Of a stretch of 52,199 nt of DNA, positions 19,207 to 27,691 are shown piece by piece (positions within the stretch are counted from its first letter, which is position 1; each line of letters opens with the position of its first letter). The stretch comes from Spirochaetes bacterium ADurb.Bin133 (GTDB lineage Bacteria > Spirochaetota > GWE2-31-10 > MWDO01). The stretch is from the NCBI GenBank assembly GCA_002070605.1, contig MWDO01000019.1, positions 1 through 52,199 on the forward strand, in the 5' to 3' direction. Made by a program: the position numbers and the translations under genes. A model generated the notes under the pieces. It was not told where the DNA came from and ran no database searches. It saw nothing but the letters and a program-made list of their open reading frames with translations.

Positions 19207-20268
19207 TTACCCCGAAATATCAAAAATAGTCGCGCAATCCGCTTTATCGGTAAAATTCGAAAAACTTACCCCGATCAATCTAATTTTTTTCTCAATATTC
19301 AGATTTCTAAGCAAAGACTCGATTTCATCGCGAATTTCGTCAAACGAATCGGTGGCGCAACTAAAAGTTTTGGATCTGCTAATCCTTGTGAAATCAAAAA
19401 ACTTTACTTTCAACGTAACCGTCTTGCATAAAATATTATACTTCTTTAACCGATTATACGCAATATTAATTTCATTATTAAGGTATATTATCAAGTCGTC
19501 CACGTCGTCTGTGTCGATCGGCAAAGTTATTTCCGAACCGATTGATTTAATTCCTCCGCCGTCGTAAACCGGAGAATCGTCTATACCCCTACAGTAATAG
19601 TATAGCGTTTCTCCAAAAACGCCAAATATTTTAACTAAATCCAATATAGAATATCTCTGAAGGTCGCCGCAAGTTTTGACCCCCATCTCTTTAAGCTTAG
19701 CGTTCGTAACTTTACCTACTCCCCATAACTCGCCGACTTCGAGATTTTTGACAAAATCCTCGACGTTTCTCGGTTTAACCACAAAAAGTCCGTCGGGTTT
19801 GTTTATATCGGACGCGATCTTTGCAAGGAGTTTGTTTGGAGCGACGCCCGCGGACGCCGTTAAATTCAAATTACTTTTTATTCTGCTTCTTATCTCTTTG
19901 GCTATTTCAGTAGCGTAAGGAATATTTTTTTTGTTCACAGTCACGTCAAGGTAGCACTCGTCAAGCGATATCGGCTCGACCAAGTCGGAGTATTCAAAAA
20001 AAAGCGCCCTTATCTCTTTTGAAACTTTTTGATATTTGCGAAAGTCCGGTTTTAAGATAACCGCTTCGGGACAAAGCCTCGCCGCCGTCTTCACGGGCAT
20101 AGCGGACCTAACGCCGTATCTTCTGGCTTCATACGACGCGGCGCAAACGACCGACCGCTCGTCCGGACTGCCGCCGACAATCACCGGACGACCGTATAGC
20201 GCCTTATTATCCCTCTGTTCGATAGACGCGTAAAAAGCGTCCATATCTATATGTATGATTTTTCTTAT
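19207..20268 (-). CDS. dinB: DNA polymerase IV (Y-family), non-AUG start
   Basis: This is the lesion-bypass polymerase, with the Y-family core (YSDLVEPISLDECYLDVT, catalytic Asp-Glu), helix-hairpin-helix thumb (GVGKVTNAKLKEMG) and little-finger domain. The first ATG in frame (20244) would start within the conserved HIDMDAFYAS block and delete the first catalytic Asp. The frame stays open upstream to a TAG at 20290-20292 but has no ATG, GTG or TTG. The codon ATA at 20266-20268 gives (M)RKIIHIDMDAFYAS, matching the usual N-terminus, and lies one base past the PilZ stop. I place the start there, giving 353 aa; a point error turning ATG into ATA is the alternative. Confidence 0.85.
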   Translation of the reverse strand: MRKIIHIDMDAFYASIEQRDNKALYGRPVIVGGSPDERSVVCAASYEARRYGVRSAMPVKTAARLCPEAVILKPDFRKYQKVSKEIRALFFEYSDLVEPISLDECYLDVTVNKKNIPYATEIAKEIRSRIKSNLNLTASAGVAPNKLLAKIASDINKPDGLFVVKPRNVEDFVKNLEVGELWGVGKVTNAKLKEMGVKTCGDLQRYSILDLVKIFGVFGETLYYYCRGIDDSPVYDGGGIKSIGSEITLPIDTDDVDDLIIYLNNEINIAYNRLKKYNILCKTVTLKVKFFDFTRISRSKTFSCATDSFDEIRDEIESLLRNLNIEKKIRLIGVSFSNFTDKADCATIFDISG

Positions 20269-20269
20269 C

Positions 20270-20611
20270 TTATTTATAAATTTCCAACTCTAAAAGTTCA
20301 TGATATTTATCGAGATCTTTTTCTTTATTGAAACAAACCCCAAATCTGATCTTATCATCGCCAACCTCTTTCGCATAAGTAACCCTAGACTTTAATTTAT
20401 AATTAAAAGGCAATACTTTCAGCGTCAAATTCTGGCCGTTATATAAAACGTTATCGCCCATACCTTCTATGAAAAAACCCATTCCCGAATTACTCGCGTC
20501 TACCGTTACAGCCGTATGCTCTTGGAAAAAACCGGTTGTAATGACAACGTTCTTCAAACATTCCGGTAGGTTCTCTACTGGAATTCTAACCTCTCGCCTC
20601 TTTTCAAGCAT
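20270..20611 (-). CDS. PilZ-domain protein, probable c-di-GMP receptor
   Basis: The 113-aa protein is a single PilZ domain with the RREVR motif near the N-terminus and DASNSGMGF about 30 residues later. These correspond to the RxxxR and (D/N)xSxxG motifs that bind cyclic di-GMP. ATG 20611 is chosen because GGAGG lies five bases upstream; the in-frame TTG at 20623 is part of that site. It heads a likely operon with dinB and nadE. The partner acted on is unknown. In a cell with many chemoreceptors, motility or adhesion control is a plausible inference. Confidence 0.87.
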   Translation of the reverse strand: MLEKRREVRIPVENLPECLKNVVITTGFFQEHTAVTVDASNSGMGFFIEGMGDNVLYNGQNLTLKVLPFNYKLKSRVTYAKEVGDDKIRFGVCFNKEKDLDKYHELLELEIYK

Positions 20612-20732
20612 TTTCTCCTCCAAAAATATAGCTAAGTATTTATTATTGCCAAAAAAATATTAATTGTCAACAACAATGATAAAAATTCATACAAAATTAA
20701 AAATAAATTTATTTTTTTTTAAAATCTGTTAT

Positions 20733-21056
20733 TTATTTAACCTTGTAGCCCTTATCAATTAATATTTTTTTTACAAATTCCGCTTTATCGCCCTGTAACT
20801 CTATCCTATCTTCTTTGACCGTACCGCCGCAACCGCATCTGGTTTTTATCTCCTTACAGAGCCCCTCTATATCGCTATTGCTTACAAATCCGAATATAAC
20901 GGTTACGATTTTACCGCCTCTGTTGTTCTTCTCAAGTCTTATCCTTAAAACTCCGTCGTTTCGCGTCGAATATTTACTGTTTTTTTCTTCAAATTCCCGA
21001 TATTTTGTCGGAACTTCGCCTAAACTGTACGAATAAACTATCTTATCTTCGCCCAT
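20733..21056 (-). CDS. yciH: SUI1/YciH-like translation factor
   Basis: The 107-aa protein carries an SUI1 (eIF1-like) domain in its C-terminal two thirds. LRIRLEKNNRGGKIVTVIFGF is followed by LCKEIKTRCGCGG and a closing KGYKVK. Bacterial YciH proteins resemble eukaryotic eIF1 and can influence start-codon selection, though many bacteria lack them. An AGGGGG ribosome site precedes the ATG. The presence of such a factor is notable in a window with non-AUG and leaderless starts, but no link is shown. Confidence 0.85.
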   Translation of the reverse strand: MGEDKIVYSYSLGEVPTKYREFEEKNSKYSTRNDGVLRIRLEKNNRGGKIVTVIFGFVSNSDIEGLCKEIKTRCGCGGTVKEDRIELQGDKAEFVKKILIDKGYKVK

Positions 21057-21322
21057 TTTATATCCCCCTTATTATAATAATAAAAATATTTAATTCGGTC
21101 AAATGATAAATCTTTTTCTCGACAATTGTCGCGCTTAATATTTTTTTTGACACATATGTGTCAAATTTATAGGGGCTGTCTCAATCCGACGCATATGCTC
21201 CTTGCAATTAAATTGACATATATGAGATAAATATTTGTCATTTATTAAAAATTTATCCAAATTTTTGTACAACGTTTTCTACTTCTAGTTGTTATATATA
21301 TAAAAGAAAAGGAGAAAATTTT
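21057..21322. repeat. Intergenic region with CATATG and CAATTG palindromes
   Basis: The gap holds a GACAATTGTCGCGC palindrome (from 21121), a full TTTGACACATATGTGTCAAA palindrome around 21153-21158, and a second CATATG at 21192 in GACGC context. A left terminal inverted repeat was looked for and not found. Confidence 0.6.
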
Positions 21323-21838
21323 ATGAAAAACAAAAAACATCTATTTCACTTTATAGTGTCAGAATCTATGAATAAGAACGTCATAGATTTTCTACTAAAG
21401 GAGTTCAAAATTAATACGTTCAGCGAATTATTTGAAACTATGTTTCGCCTTATTGACAAAAAAATCTCAAAAATGAAGAGAGTAATCGGAAATCATCGCT
21501 CCGAATACGCCGTTATAGACAATACCGACGATAAAAGGTTGGATAAATACCTTAGAATCAGCGAAGCGGACTATCTTCAAATAAAAAGATGGCATTCCTT
21601 GTATAACGAATTCGGTATGGCTTCAACGGTTCGAGATATTATCTTGTTTTTTTATAACGGCGTTATGAAATACGGGTTGGAAGGATTTCTTGAGCTTGTT
21701 GGTAAGAAATTAAGGGTCGATAAGTTGGAAAAGGACTTTTTGGATAAAATGACACAACTGTTAAATATAACCGCTCAAAAACGGCTATTATACGAGCTCG
21801 TAATCGAAAATTACCCCCAATACGTCTACTCTACGTAA
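21323..21838 (+). CDS. Unknown 171-aa protein, possible tandem ribbon-helix-helix
   Basis: I do not recognise this gene. It has a good AAGGAG site. Residues 6-45 (FHFIVSESMNKNV...FSELFETMFRLI) and 77-113 (YLRISEADYLQIK...TVRDIILFF) each read as a short strand followed by two helices, which is how ribbon-helix-helix DNA-binding domains look; this is a visual inference only. It has no signal peptide or membrane helix. It lies between CATATG palindromes on its left and a lone copy of the mobile-element right end 11 bp past its stop, so it could be a passenger or a repeat-associated protein. Confidence 0.5.
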   Translation: MKNKKHLFHFIVSESMNKNVIDFLLKEFKINTFSELFETMFRLIDKKISKMKRVIGNHRSEYAVIDNTDDKRLDKYLRISEADYLQIKRWHSLYNEFGMASTVRDIILFFYNGVMKYGLEGFLELVGKKLRVDKLEKDFLDKMTQLLNITAQKRLLYELVIENYPQYVYST

Positions 21839-21848
21839 AATTATTTTT

Positions 21849-21875
21849 TATTCCTCAAAAAACCGACGGGAATAC
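21849..21875. repeat. Solitary terminal inverted repeat
   Basis: The sequence CCTCAAAAAACCGACGGG followed by AATAC is the right end of the mobile-element family. It abuts the stop codon of the leftward glycosidase gene (21875-21877). No matching left end was found nearby. Confidence 0.65.
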
Positions 21876-24172
21876 TATTCTATTTCTCTAACTCTCAAAA
21901 GGTCTACGTTTATTTTGATCAACCTTTTTTTCTGACTGTAACAATTTTCATCGTTTAGTATCTGGAAGGTATGTTTTCCTTTTTCGAGTTCGATAACCAG
22001 CGGGGAAGAAAATCCCCAATCCACCCAGGAACCTCTTTGCGGAAAGTATATAGTTCGAGTTTGCTTTCCGTCGAGAAATGAAGACCTTATAGCGGCTCTC
22101 TCTCCTGTATTGACGGCGCCGGCGCCGTTTTGATATCTTATATCCAACATATATTTTCCGGATTTTTTGACGTTAAAGACGAAATTTATATAGTCGCCTA
22201 ACTTTTTTCCCCAATTTCCTATGTAACCCGACGAGTTATAGGTCGATTTGTCGAGATAGAACGATATTTTAGCGTTAGTTCTTTTTACGTTAGAAATATT
22301 TTTGGTTAGAATTTCTCCGCCGCTAAACTTCATTCTTTCCGCTTCGACGAAAAAGGCGTTTTTGGCGCTTTCTACCCAAATCGGCGTCCCTTTTAAAGCG
22401 GGGAGATCGCCGCTTTCCGAAGTCAGAAAGTATTCTATCGCTTTATCTTCCGGTTTGAGCTCGTAAGAGCCGCCGTCGATTGTCGTTTGAAAAACCCCAT
22501 TTCTGAAGAGGTTGAATCCTTTTTGATTTTTTTGATTCCATTCCATATAATATTTATTTTTGTAAATATCCAAAACGGGGTAAGGTATCTGAGGAGCGTA
22601 GGACGCGGCGTCGTATTTTGGCGTAACCGGCTCAAAACTTTTGGGGGAGTTAACGAGTTCGATTTGAATATTATGTTCGCCTTTCATATCTTGCGGGACG
22701 ACAAAATCGACCGGCGCGATCTTGCCGTCGAAGTAGTATGCCGATATTTTATCGCCGGTTCCCGTAATCTTAACGTTTAATATTGAGTCCTTGTATGCAA
22801 ATCCTTCAAGAATCGCTCCGTTTTTCATAGAGTCAAAAATAACGGGATTCAGCGATAGTCCCTTTTCATTGAAACTCATACCAAACATTACTCTGTATAT
22901 AAAGGAGAGGAATCCGGCGACGGACCACAGTTGTCTGTCTGAATTTATCGCCGTCCCGGCGCTGTCGCCCGTCGTCGCGACAAGATTTTCTTTGAACGTC
23001 AAAAAATGCGCCGCCGATCTGACGGAAGTTGCAAACTCAAATTCAAGCGTCTTTACGTCGCCGGCTTTTTTTGCGGCAAGCCCCCTGTACGCCTGGACAA
23101 AAGGCCATATAGCGTCGTTGTGATAGGGAGATATGCCGGTCAGTTGCGGAGCGACGACGGGAAAGCCGTAATCCGAAGGGGCGACGGAGTTTAAAACTAA
23201 GTAGCTTTTTTCCGCCGATATTAAGCCCGAAGTAATCGCAAGAGATTCTCCAAGACTTTCGTACCCCTCGTAAAGATAAGGGTAGGCTCCGTCTATTAAG
23301 TACGCTCCAAAATAGCCTCTGTTTTCAATCCAGAAATTTTTAATGATAGATTCCTTTAAATTTGCCGACTGTTTGGTCCAAATATCCGTATCGGAGTTAA
23401 TTCCAAGTTTATTCGACATAATTTCAAGAATTTTAAAGGCTTTATAGTATAAAACGTTTACGTTTAAGGCGAAAGAGTCGCCGATATTTACCGGCTCCAT
23501 CCATATAGGATAGGTTTGTTCTCTCCAGTCTAAAAAGGACTCTTCGCCTCTAAAAAGCCCGTTGTTTTGGCAGAAATTTACTTTTAAATCCTGCAATACG
23601 CTGTTTTTGATAGTATCGTAGACTTTTTTATAAAAATCGGCGTCTTTTGAGCATAGAGCGGTCTCATAAGCCGCCAAAGCCCATACGATACGATCGGAGC
23701 TTATAGGGTAAGAGCCTCCGGTGCCGGTATCTTGTAAGATCAAACCGTTATCTATTCTGGTTTCGAGAGACTTGACGGAGGTTTCGGTAAGTAAAAATCC
23801 CAGCGACAGATAAATCGAGTAGGACATATCGCGCGTCCACGCCTGATTCCACTTCTCGCCGGCCGCGAAGTATCCATCTTTGTTAATATCCAAATACGCC
23901 TCTTCTATCGCCAATAAATACAAAGCGTCAATCAAAGGATCCGAGCAACTGAATTTTGGAAAATACAAGCCGGCGGTATTAACGGTTCTTGTTTTAGAGG
24001 CGCCGTAATAATTTGAAGTAATATTCGGCGAACCTTTAATCGCGTAAGACGCGGCGTTTGTAGTTTTATCGATTACTTTGCCGTCGGCGATCGAAAACAT
24101 TTTTGAATCGTAATTATACGAATAGAGCGCGACAATTGTTGCAAAATAAATAAAAATAAAAAAATTTTTCAT
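21875..24172 (-). CDS. Secreted (alpha/alpha)6-barrel glycosidase with C-terminal carbohydrate-binding domain
   Basis: The 765-aa protein has an N-terminal signal peptide (about 1-20). The body resembles six-hairpin glycosidases: EKWNQAWTRDMSYSIYLSLG, a WMEPVNIGDSFALNVNVLYYKAF stretch and YHNDAIWPFVQAYRGLAA. The C-terminal 160 residues read as a beta-sandwich of CBM35/CBM6 type (FVEAERMKFSGG...GDYINFVFNV...GKYMLDIRYQNG). It would act on oligo- or polysaccharides in the periplasm or outside. The substrate and exact GH family cannot be fixed by eye. It begins 26 bp after the stop of the histidine kinase, so the pair is probably co-transcribed. Confidence 0.75.
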   Translation of the reverse strand: MKNFFIFIYFATIVALYSYNYDSKMFSIADGKVIDKTTNAASYAIKGSPNITSNYYGASKTRTVNTAGLYFPKFSCSDPLIDALYLLAIEEAYLDINKDGYFAAGEKWNQAWTRDMSYSIYLSLGFLLTETSVKSLETRIDNGLILQDTGTGGSYPISSDRIVWALAAYETALCSKDADFYKKVYDTIKNSVLQDLKVNFCQNNGLFRGEESFLDWREQTYPIWMEPVNIGDSFALNVNVLYYKAFKILEIMSNKLGINSDTDIWTKQSANLKESIIKNFWIENRGYFGAYLIDGAYPYLYEGYESLGESLAITSGLISAEKSYLVLNSVAPSDYGFPVVAPQLTGISPYHNDAIWPFVQAYRGLAAKKAGDVKTLEFEFATSVRSAAHFLTFKENLVATTGDSAGTAINSDRQLWSVAGFLSFIYRVMFGMSFNEKGLSLNPVIFDSMKNGAILEGFAYKDSILNVKITGTGDKISAYYFDGKIAPVDFVVPQDMKGEHNIQIELVNSPKSFEPVTPKYDAASYAPQIPYPVLDIYKNKYYMEWNQKNQKGFNLFRNGVFQTTIDGGSYELKPEDKAIEYFLTSESGDLPALKGTPIWVESAKNAFFVEAERMKFSGGEILTKNISNVKRTNAKISFYLDKSTYNSSGYIGNWGKKLGDYINFVFNVKKSGKYMLDIRYQNGAGAVNTGERAAIRSSFLDGKQTRTIYFPQRGSWVDWGFSSPLVIELEKGKHTFQILNDENCYSQKKRLIKINVDLLRVREIE

Positions 24173-24198
24173 TGTCGATCGATCCTTGATAAATAAAA

Positions 24199-25707
24199 TT
24201 ATTTGAAAATTAATAAGAACTCGGTACCGCTTCCCATTTTTGAATTTAGTACAATATCGATTTTTAACCTTTCCGCAACGGCTTTTACGATAGAAAGCCC
24301 CAACCCGGTCCCTTTTTCTTCAGAATTGCTGTTTATTCGATAAAATTTTTTAAAAATATTCTCTTTTTCATTTTCCGGAATTCCCGGACCGTTATCTTTT
24401 ATAGATAGAGCCGTATTATCGTTGTCGTAATAGATGTTAATATCAATTTTACCGTATTTTTGAGTATATTTTATAGCGTTATCTATAATATTTATCAAAA
24501 TTTCTTTTAACATTCCGCGGTTGGTATTAACTTTTGCGCCGCTATCGTCGCAAAACGTCTCAATATCTATAAATTTACCGGCGGCTTTATTCTCTAAAAG
24601 GGCGACGGTATCTGAAACTATAGGATATAGTTCGTACTCTTTTAGTACGGGCTTGTTTAGATCGGCTTCGATTTTTGATAGATTGAGGATAGAATTGACC
24701 ATATCCGAAAGGCGAATCGATTCTTTAAGGATTATTTTGAGAAAATCTCTCTGTTTATCTATAGATAAGTCGTCGTTGTATATCAGCATCTCGGAAAAAC
24801 CTTGTATCGAAGAGAGCGGAGTTCTGAGTTCGTGGCTGACGTTTGATACAAAATCAGCTTTTAATTTATCCATCTCTTTTTCTTTTGTAATATCGATAAA
24901 AACCAAGATAAATCCGAGCAGCTTCTCTTTATTGTTAAAGAATTTAGTCATCTGGATTGAATATATTCTGTTATTGATACTCCATTCTGTTTTATCGCTT
25001 TTAGCGGAACTGTGAATGAAAAAAAACACCTTCTGTTTAATATAGTCGTTTAATTTGGTATCCATAATCGATTTGTCGTCCGCCGTTTCGTCTTCGTCGT
25101 CAAAAAGGAGGTGTTTAGCCCTTTCGGTTACTATGTTTATTTTACCGTCCGGGAAAAGAACTATTACTCCGTCGAAGATGTTTTTTAGAATATATTCCAT
25201 ACGGATAAGCAATTCTTCAAATATCAAGTTTTTGTTCTCAATCTCTTCCCTATATTCGAGGTTCGTCTTTTTTAGAAAATAGAGTTCTAAGCCGTCTAGA
25301 ATGATTTTCATTAGATCTTCGATACAATACGGCTTTTGGAGGATTTTATAAAAACAGTTTGAATTAACGGCTTCCATAAGTTTTTCTTTAGAGTTTGCGT
25401 TGTCTATAAGAATGCAGGGGATATTTGGGTTTAAATTTAATATCTCTTTAACAATCTCCAAAATGTTTTTTCCCCGAACCATATAAGTTAATATTGCCAG
25501 ATTTACTTCGCGGTTGGTTAATTCTTTGATGATATCCGAAACTTCGTTTAGATATAAATAAACGCAGCATTTTGAAGTCGACGGGATAGATTGGATATCG
25601 TTTTTGATAAGATCGCCGTCGTCTACAACTAATATGGTAAATTTATCTCCGTTATTAACGCGATTGTTTAAGACTGTCTTATTTTTAAGTAAAACTGAAC
25701 TATCCAT
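24199..25707 (-). CDS. Histidine kinase with N-terminal pseudo-receiver and PAS domain
   Basis: The 502-aa protein has a receiver-like domain (about 25-145), a PAS-like domain (about 165-280), HisKA with the phospho-acceptor in FVSNVSHELRTPL, and an ATPase domain with NIIDNAIKYT, DNGPGIP and GTGLGLSIV. The receiver keeps the acidic pair (VVDDGD) and the Lys (KPY), but the phosphorylated Asp position reads LAILTYM, with Thr instead of Asp, so it should not accept phosphate. No membrane helix is present, so it is cytoplasmic. It lacks a Shine-Dalgarno and its -10 box lies nine bases from ATG. No cognate response regulator is adjacent. Confidence 0.87.
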   Translation of the reverse strand: MDSSVLLKNKTVLNNRVNNGDKFTILVVDDGDLIKNDIQSIPSTSKCCVYLYLNEVSDIIKELTNREVNLAILTYMVRGKNILEIVKEILNLNPNIPCILIDNANSKEKLMEAVNSNCFYKILQKPYCIEDLMKIILDGLELYFLKKTNLEYREEIENKNLIFEELLIRMEYILKNIFDGVIVLFPDGKINIVTERAKHLLFDDEDETADDKSIMDTKLNDYIKQKVFFFIHSSAKSDKTEWSINNRIYSIQMTKFFNNKEKLLGFILVFIDITKEKEMDKLKADFVSNVSHELRTPLSSIQGFSEMLIYNDDLSIDKQRDFLKIILKESIRLSDMVNSILNLSKIEADLNKPVLKEYELYPIVSDTVALLENKAAGKFIDIETFCDDSGAKVNTNRGMLKEILINIIDNAIKYTQKYGKIDINIYYDNDNTALSIKDNGPGIPENEKENIFKKFYRINSNSEEKGTGLGLSIVKAVAERLKIDIVLNSKMGSGTEFLLIFK

Positions 25708-25716
25708 AATCTATAG

Positions 25717-25745
25717 AATATAATAAAAATATTTTTAATTGTCTA
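25717..25745 (-). promoter_or_regulatory. Promoter of the histidine kinase gene (leaderless)
   Basis: On the minus strand TAGACA (25745-25740) and TATATT (25722-25717) have a 17-bp spacer. ATG starts at 25707, nine bases past the -10, so little or no leader is expected. Confidence 0.55.
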
Positions 25746-25761
25746 CTTTACTATAAATAAT

Positions 25762-25790
25762 TTTACATTTATAAAAAAATATTCTATAAT
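25762..25790 (+). promoter_or_regulatory. Promoter of the 314-aa unknown gene
   Basis: TTTACA (25762-25767) and TATAAT (25785-25790) have the optimal 17-bp spacer. The ATG is at 25817. It is divergent from the histidine kinase promoter, and the two are separated by 16 bp. Confidence 0.7.
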
Positions 25791-25816
25791 CTAAGTAGAG
25801 GACGGCGCTGAGTATT

Positions 25817-26761
25817 ATGATTACTACGGATATCAAACCGGACATATTGATAGACTACTTCGACGATAGAGAGAATACCAATCCGATGGTTGTGGTTTAT
25901 GTAAGACCCGAGACCAACGAGGTGCAATACGAGAAGGCGTTGATTCTCGGCGTTTCGCCTTACGCCGACGTGGTTTATCTTGCGAATCTAAACGGTAAGG
26001 TTTTTCTTCAAAACGCGCTAATTCTCGATCATTACGCTAGTCAATACAGATTTTCTATAAACGCGGGAAACGAGATCGAACAATATCCGGAAATGGTCGA
26101 GCAATTTGAAAAACATTTCGGCGTAAATTTTGATAAAGACAAGATCGTCGGATCTTTCGACGCTATGCCAAAACTTGATCTCACCGCCGACGATATGTTC
26201 GATATCATCGTCGATAGCAAGGATTTTTTGAATTTTTACGGACAGACTATAAAAAAAATCAAGGGTTATTACGTTGTGAATTATAACATCCCCGCCTTAG
26301 TTAAGCGCTATACTCCGGACGTTAATATTTTTGTCATGGCGGCTAGATCCAAAACGCCGGATTGCAAGTTTGAAGAGATCAATCAATCGATATTCGAACA
26401 GATGGAGCAAAACGTAAGGACGCCGATAGTCGACGAAGATCTACTGAAGGAACTCAAATGGAATGAAAAAATCAAGCGGACGTATCATATTTCTAAGAAT
26501 CATATCATGGCGATGTTTGATATGATGGACTTTATATTCAGATCGAATGGGGAGAGAATCGGTTTCATCGAAACTCCGCTTGGAAGAAGACTCGTCGAGG
26601 ATCTTAAATTTACTGAAGATATGTTGTTTAAATTGAAAGAACATCCCATCGTTTATATTAAGGAGAAACAAAAAAAGAAGAAACTTGTCAATATAATCAA
26701 CTATGCCAGAGATAAAACTATGGAAGAATCGGTCGAAATTATCGGTTCTATAGTATTTTAG
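25817..26761 (+). CDS. Unknown 314-aa soluble protein
   Basis: I do not recognise a family. The protein is acidic to neutral with no signal peptide or membrane helix. The first 120 residues look beta-rich (VVVYVRPETNEVQYEKALILGVSPYADVV...). The middle has a KGYYVVNYNIPALVKRYTPDVNIFVMAAR stretch, and the C-terminal 100 residues are helical and lysine-rich. It is transcribed from its own strong-looking promoter, divergently from the histidine kinase. It ends 3 bp from the end of the convergent radical SAM gene. Divergence from a signalling gene hints at shared regulation, nothing more. Confidence 0.75.
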   Translation: MITTDIKPDILIDYFDDRENTNPMVVVYVRPETNEVQYEKALILGVSPYADVVYLANLNGKVFLQNALILDHYASQYRFSINAGNEIEQYPEMVEQFEKHFGVNFDKDKIVGSFDAMPKLDLTADDMFDIIVDSKDFLNFYGQTIKKIKGYYVVNYNIPALVKRYTPDVNIFVMAARSKTPDCKFEEINQSIFEQMEQNVRTPIVDEDLLKELKWNEKIKRTYHISKNHIMAMFDMMDFIFRSNGERIGFIETPLGRRLVEDLKFTEDMLFKLKEHPIVYIKEKQKKKKLVNIINYARDKTMEESVEIIGSIVF

Positions 26762-26764
26762 TTT

Positions 26765-27691
26765 TTACCAAACTTCAAAATTGTTTTTTTCGTTAAAATC
26801 CGGTAAATATTGGTCGTTTCCGTATATATAATCTTGAATAAACCCGTTTTTGAAATTAAGCTCGCGAGCAAGATTGACGATTTGTTCGTATTCGTCCCTG
26901 CGTAGTTTTCTGTTTATTTTATCATATCCTATTTTGAGGTATTTTGGAGAATATTGGCTCATAATACTAATAAATATCTTATTTCCGAAACTAAAGTAAA
27001 GATTATTAAGAACTTCTTCGCTATTTTTGATAAAATCAGGCATTACCAGATGCCTGACTATGACGCCGCTGAGAGCTTTTCCATTAGCGTCGAGTCTGAG
27101 ATTTCCCTTTTTTTTAAATAGGAATTCCAAACCGCGCAGAGCGACGACGTTATAATTTTCAAGATTTAGGAGGTATTTCGACGCCGAGGCGTCGGCGAAT
27201 TTGTAATCAAAAAGAAAAATATCCATATATTCGCTCGCCGTTTCAAGAGATTCGAGAGATTGGTAACCGCTGCAATTGTAGACCGTCGGAATATCAATCC
27301 CTTTTGAACGTAAATATTTAACACCTTCGATAATATGAGGAAGAAAGTGGTCGGGAGTAACGAAATTAACGTTTTCAGCGCCGGATTCTACAATTTTATC
27401 GAGACTATAGAAGAAATCCTTTAAATTATAGAACTTTTTATCTATCGGATTTTGACTTATTTGCATATTTTGACAAAATGGACAACGAAGCGAACATCCG
27501 GTAAAAAATATTGTTCCCGAACCGTTTTTAAATGAAATCGGCGGCTCTTCCCCTTTATGCAATAAAATAGAATCTACGCTCAATTTCGCCGTTTCTCCGC
27601 AGAATCCGGCTTTACGATACCTATTTACGCCGCATTTTCTTGGACACAACAAACAGTTCTCATATTCGATAAAATATTCTCTAAAATTCAT
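26765..27691 (-). CDS. Radical SAM protein, PflA-related
   Basis: The 308-aa protein has an N-terminal Cys cluster (CLLCPRKCGVNR...AGFCGE) and then the radical SAM motif in GCSLRCPFCQNMQIS (CxxxCxxC). This layout is shared with the pyruvate formate-lyase-activating-like proteins often annotated as AmmeMemoRadiSam-like or PflA-like. It would bind a 4Fe-4S cluster and cleave S-adenosylmethionine. The target is unknown. Its ATG overlaps the TGA of the DUF1848 gene by four bases, showing tight coupling, so the two Fe-S proteins probably act together. Confidence 0.85.
   Translation of the reverse strand: MNFREYFIEYENCLLCPRKCGVNRYRKAGFCGETAKLSVDSILLHKGEEPPISFKNGSGTIFFTGCSLRCPFCQNMQISQNPIDKKFYNLKDFFYSLDKIVESGAENVNFVTPDHFLPHIIEGVKYLRSKGIDIPTVYNCSGYQSLESLETASEYMDIFLFDYKFADASASKYLLNLENYNVVALRGLEFLFKKKGNLRLDANGKALSGVIVRHLVMPDFIKNSEEVLNNLYFSFGNKIFISIMSQYSPKYLKIGYDKINRKLRRDEYEQIVNLARELNFKNGFIQDYIYGNDQYLPDFNEKNNFEVW

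Noticed and set aside
19071-24140. GCGACAATTGTC palindromes inside nadE and the glycosidase gene as regulatory sites
   Set aside because: In both cases the bases encode Ala-Thr-Ile-Val in favoured codons, so the palindrome is explained by coding. Only the intergenic copies were kept.
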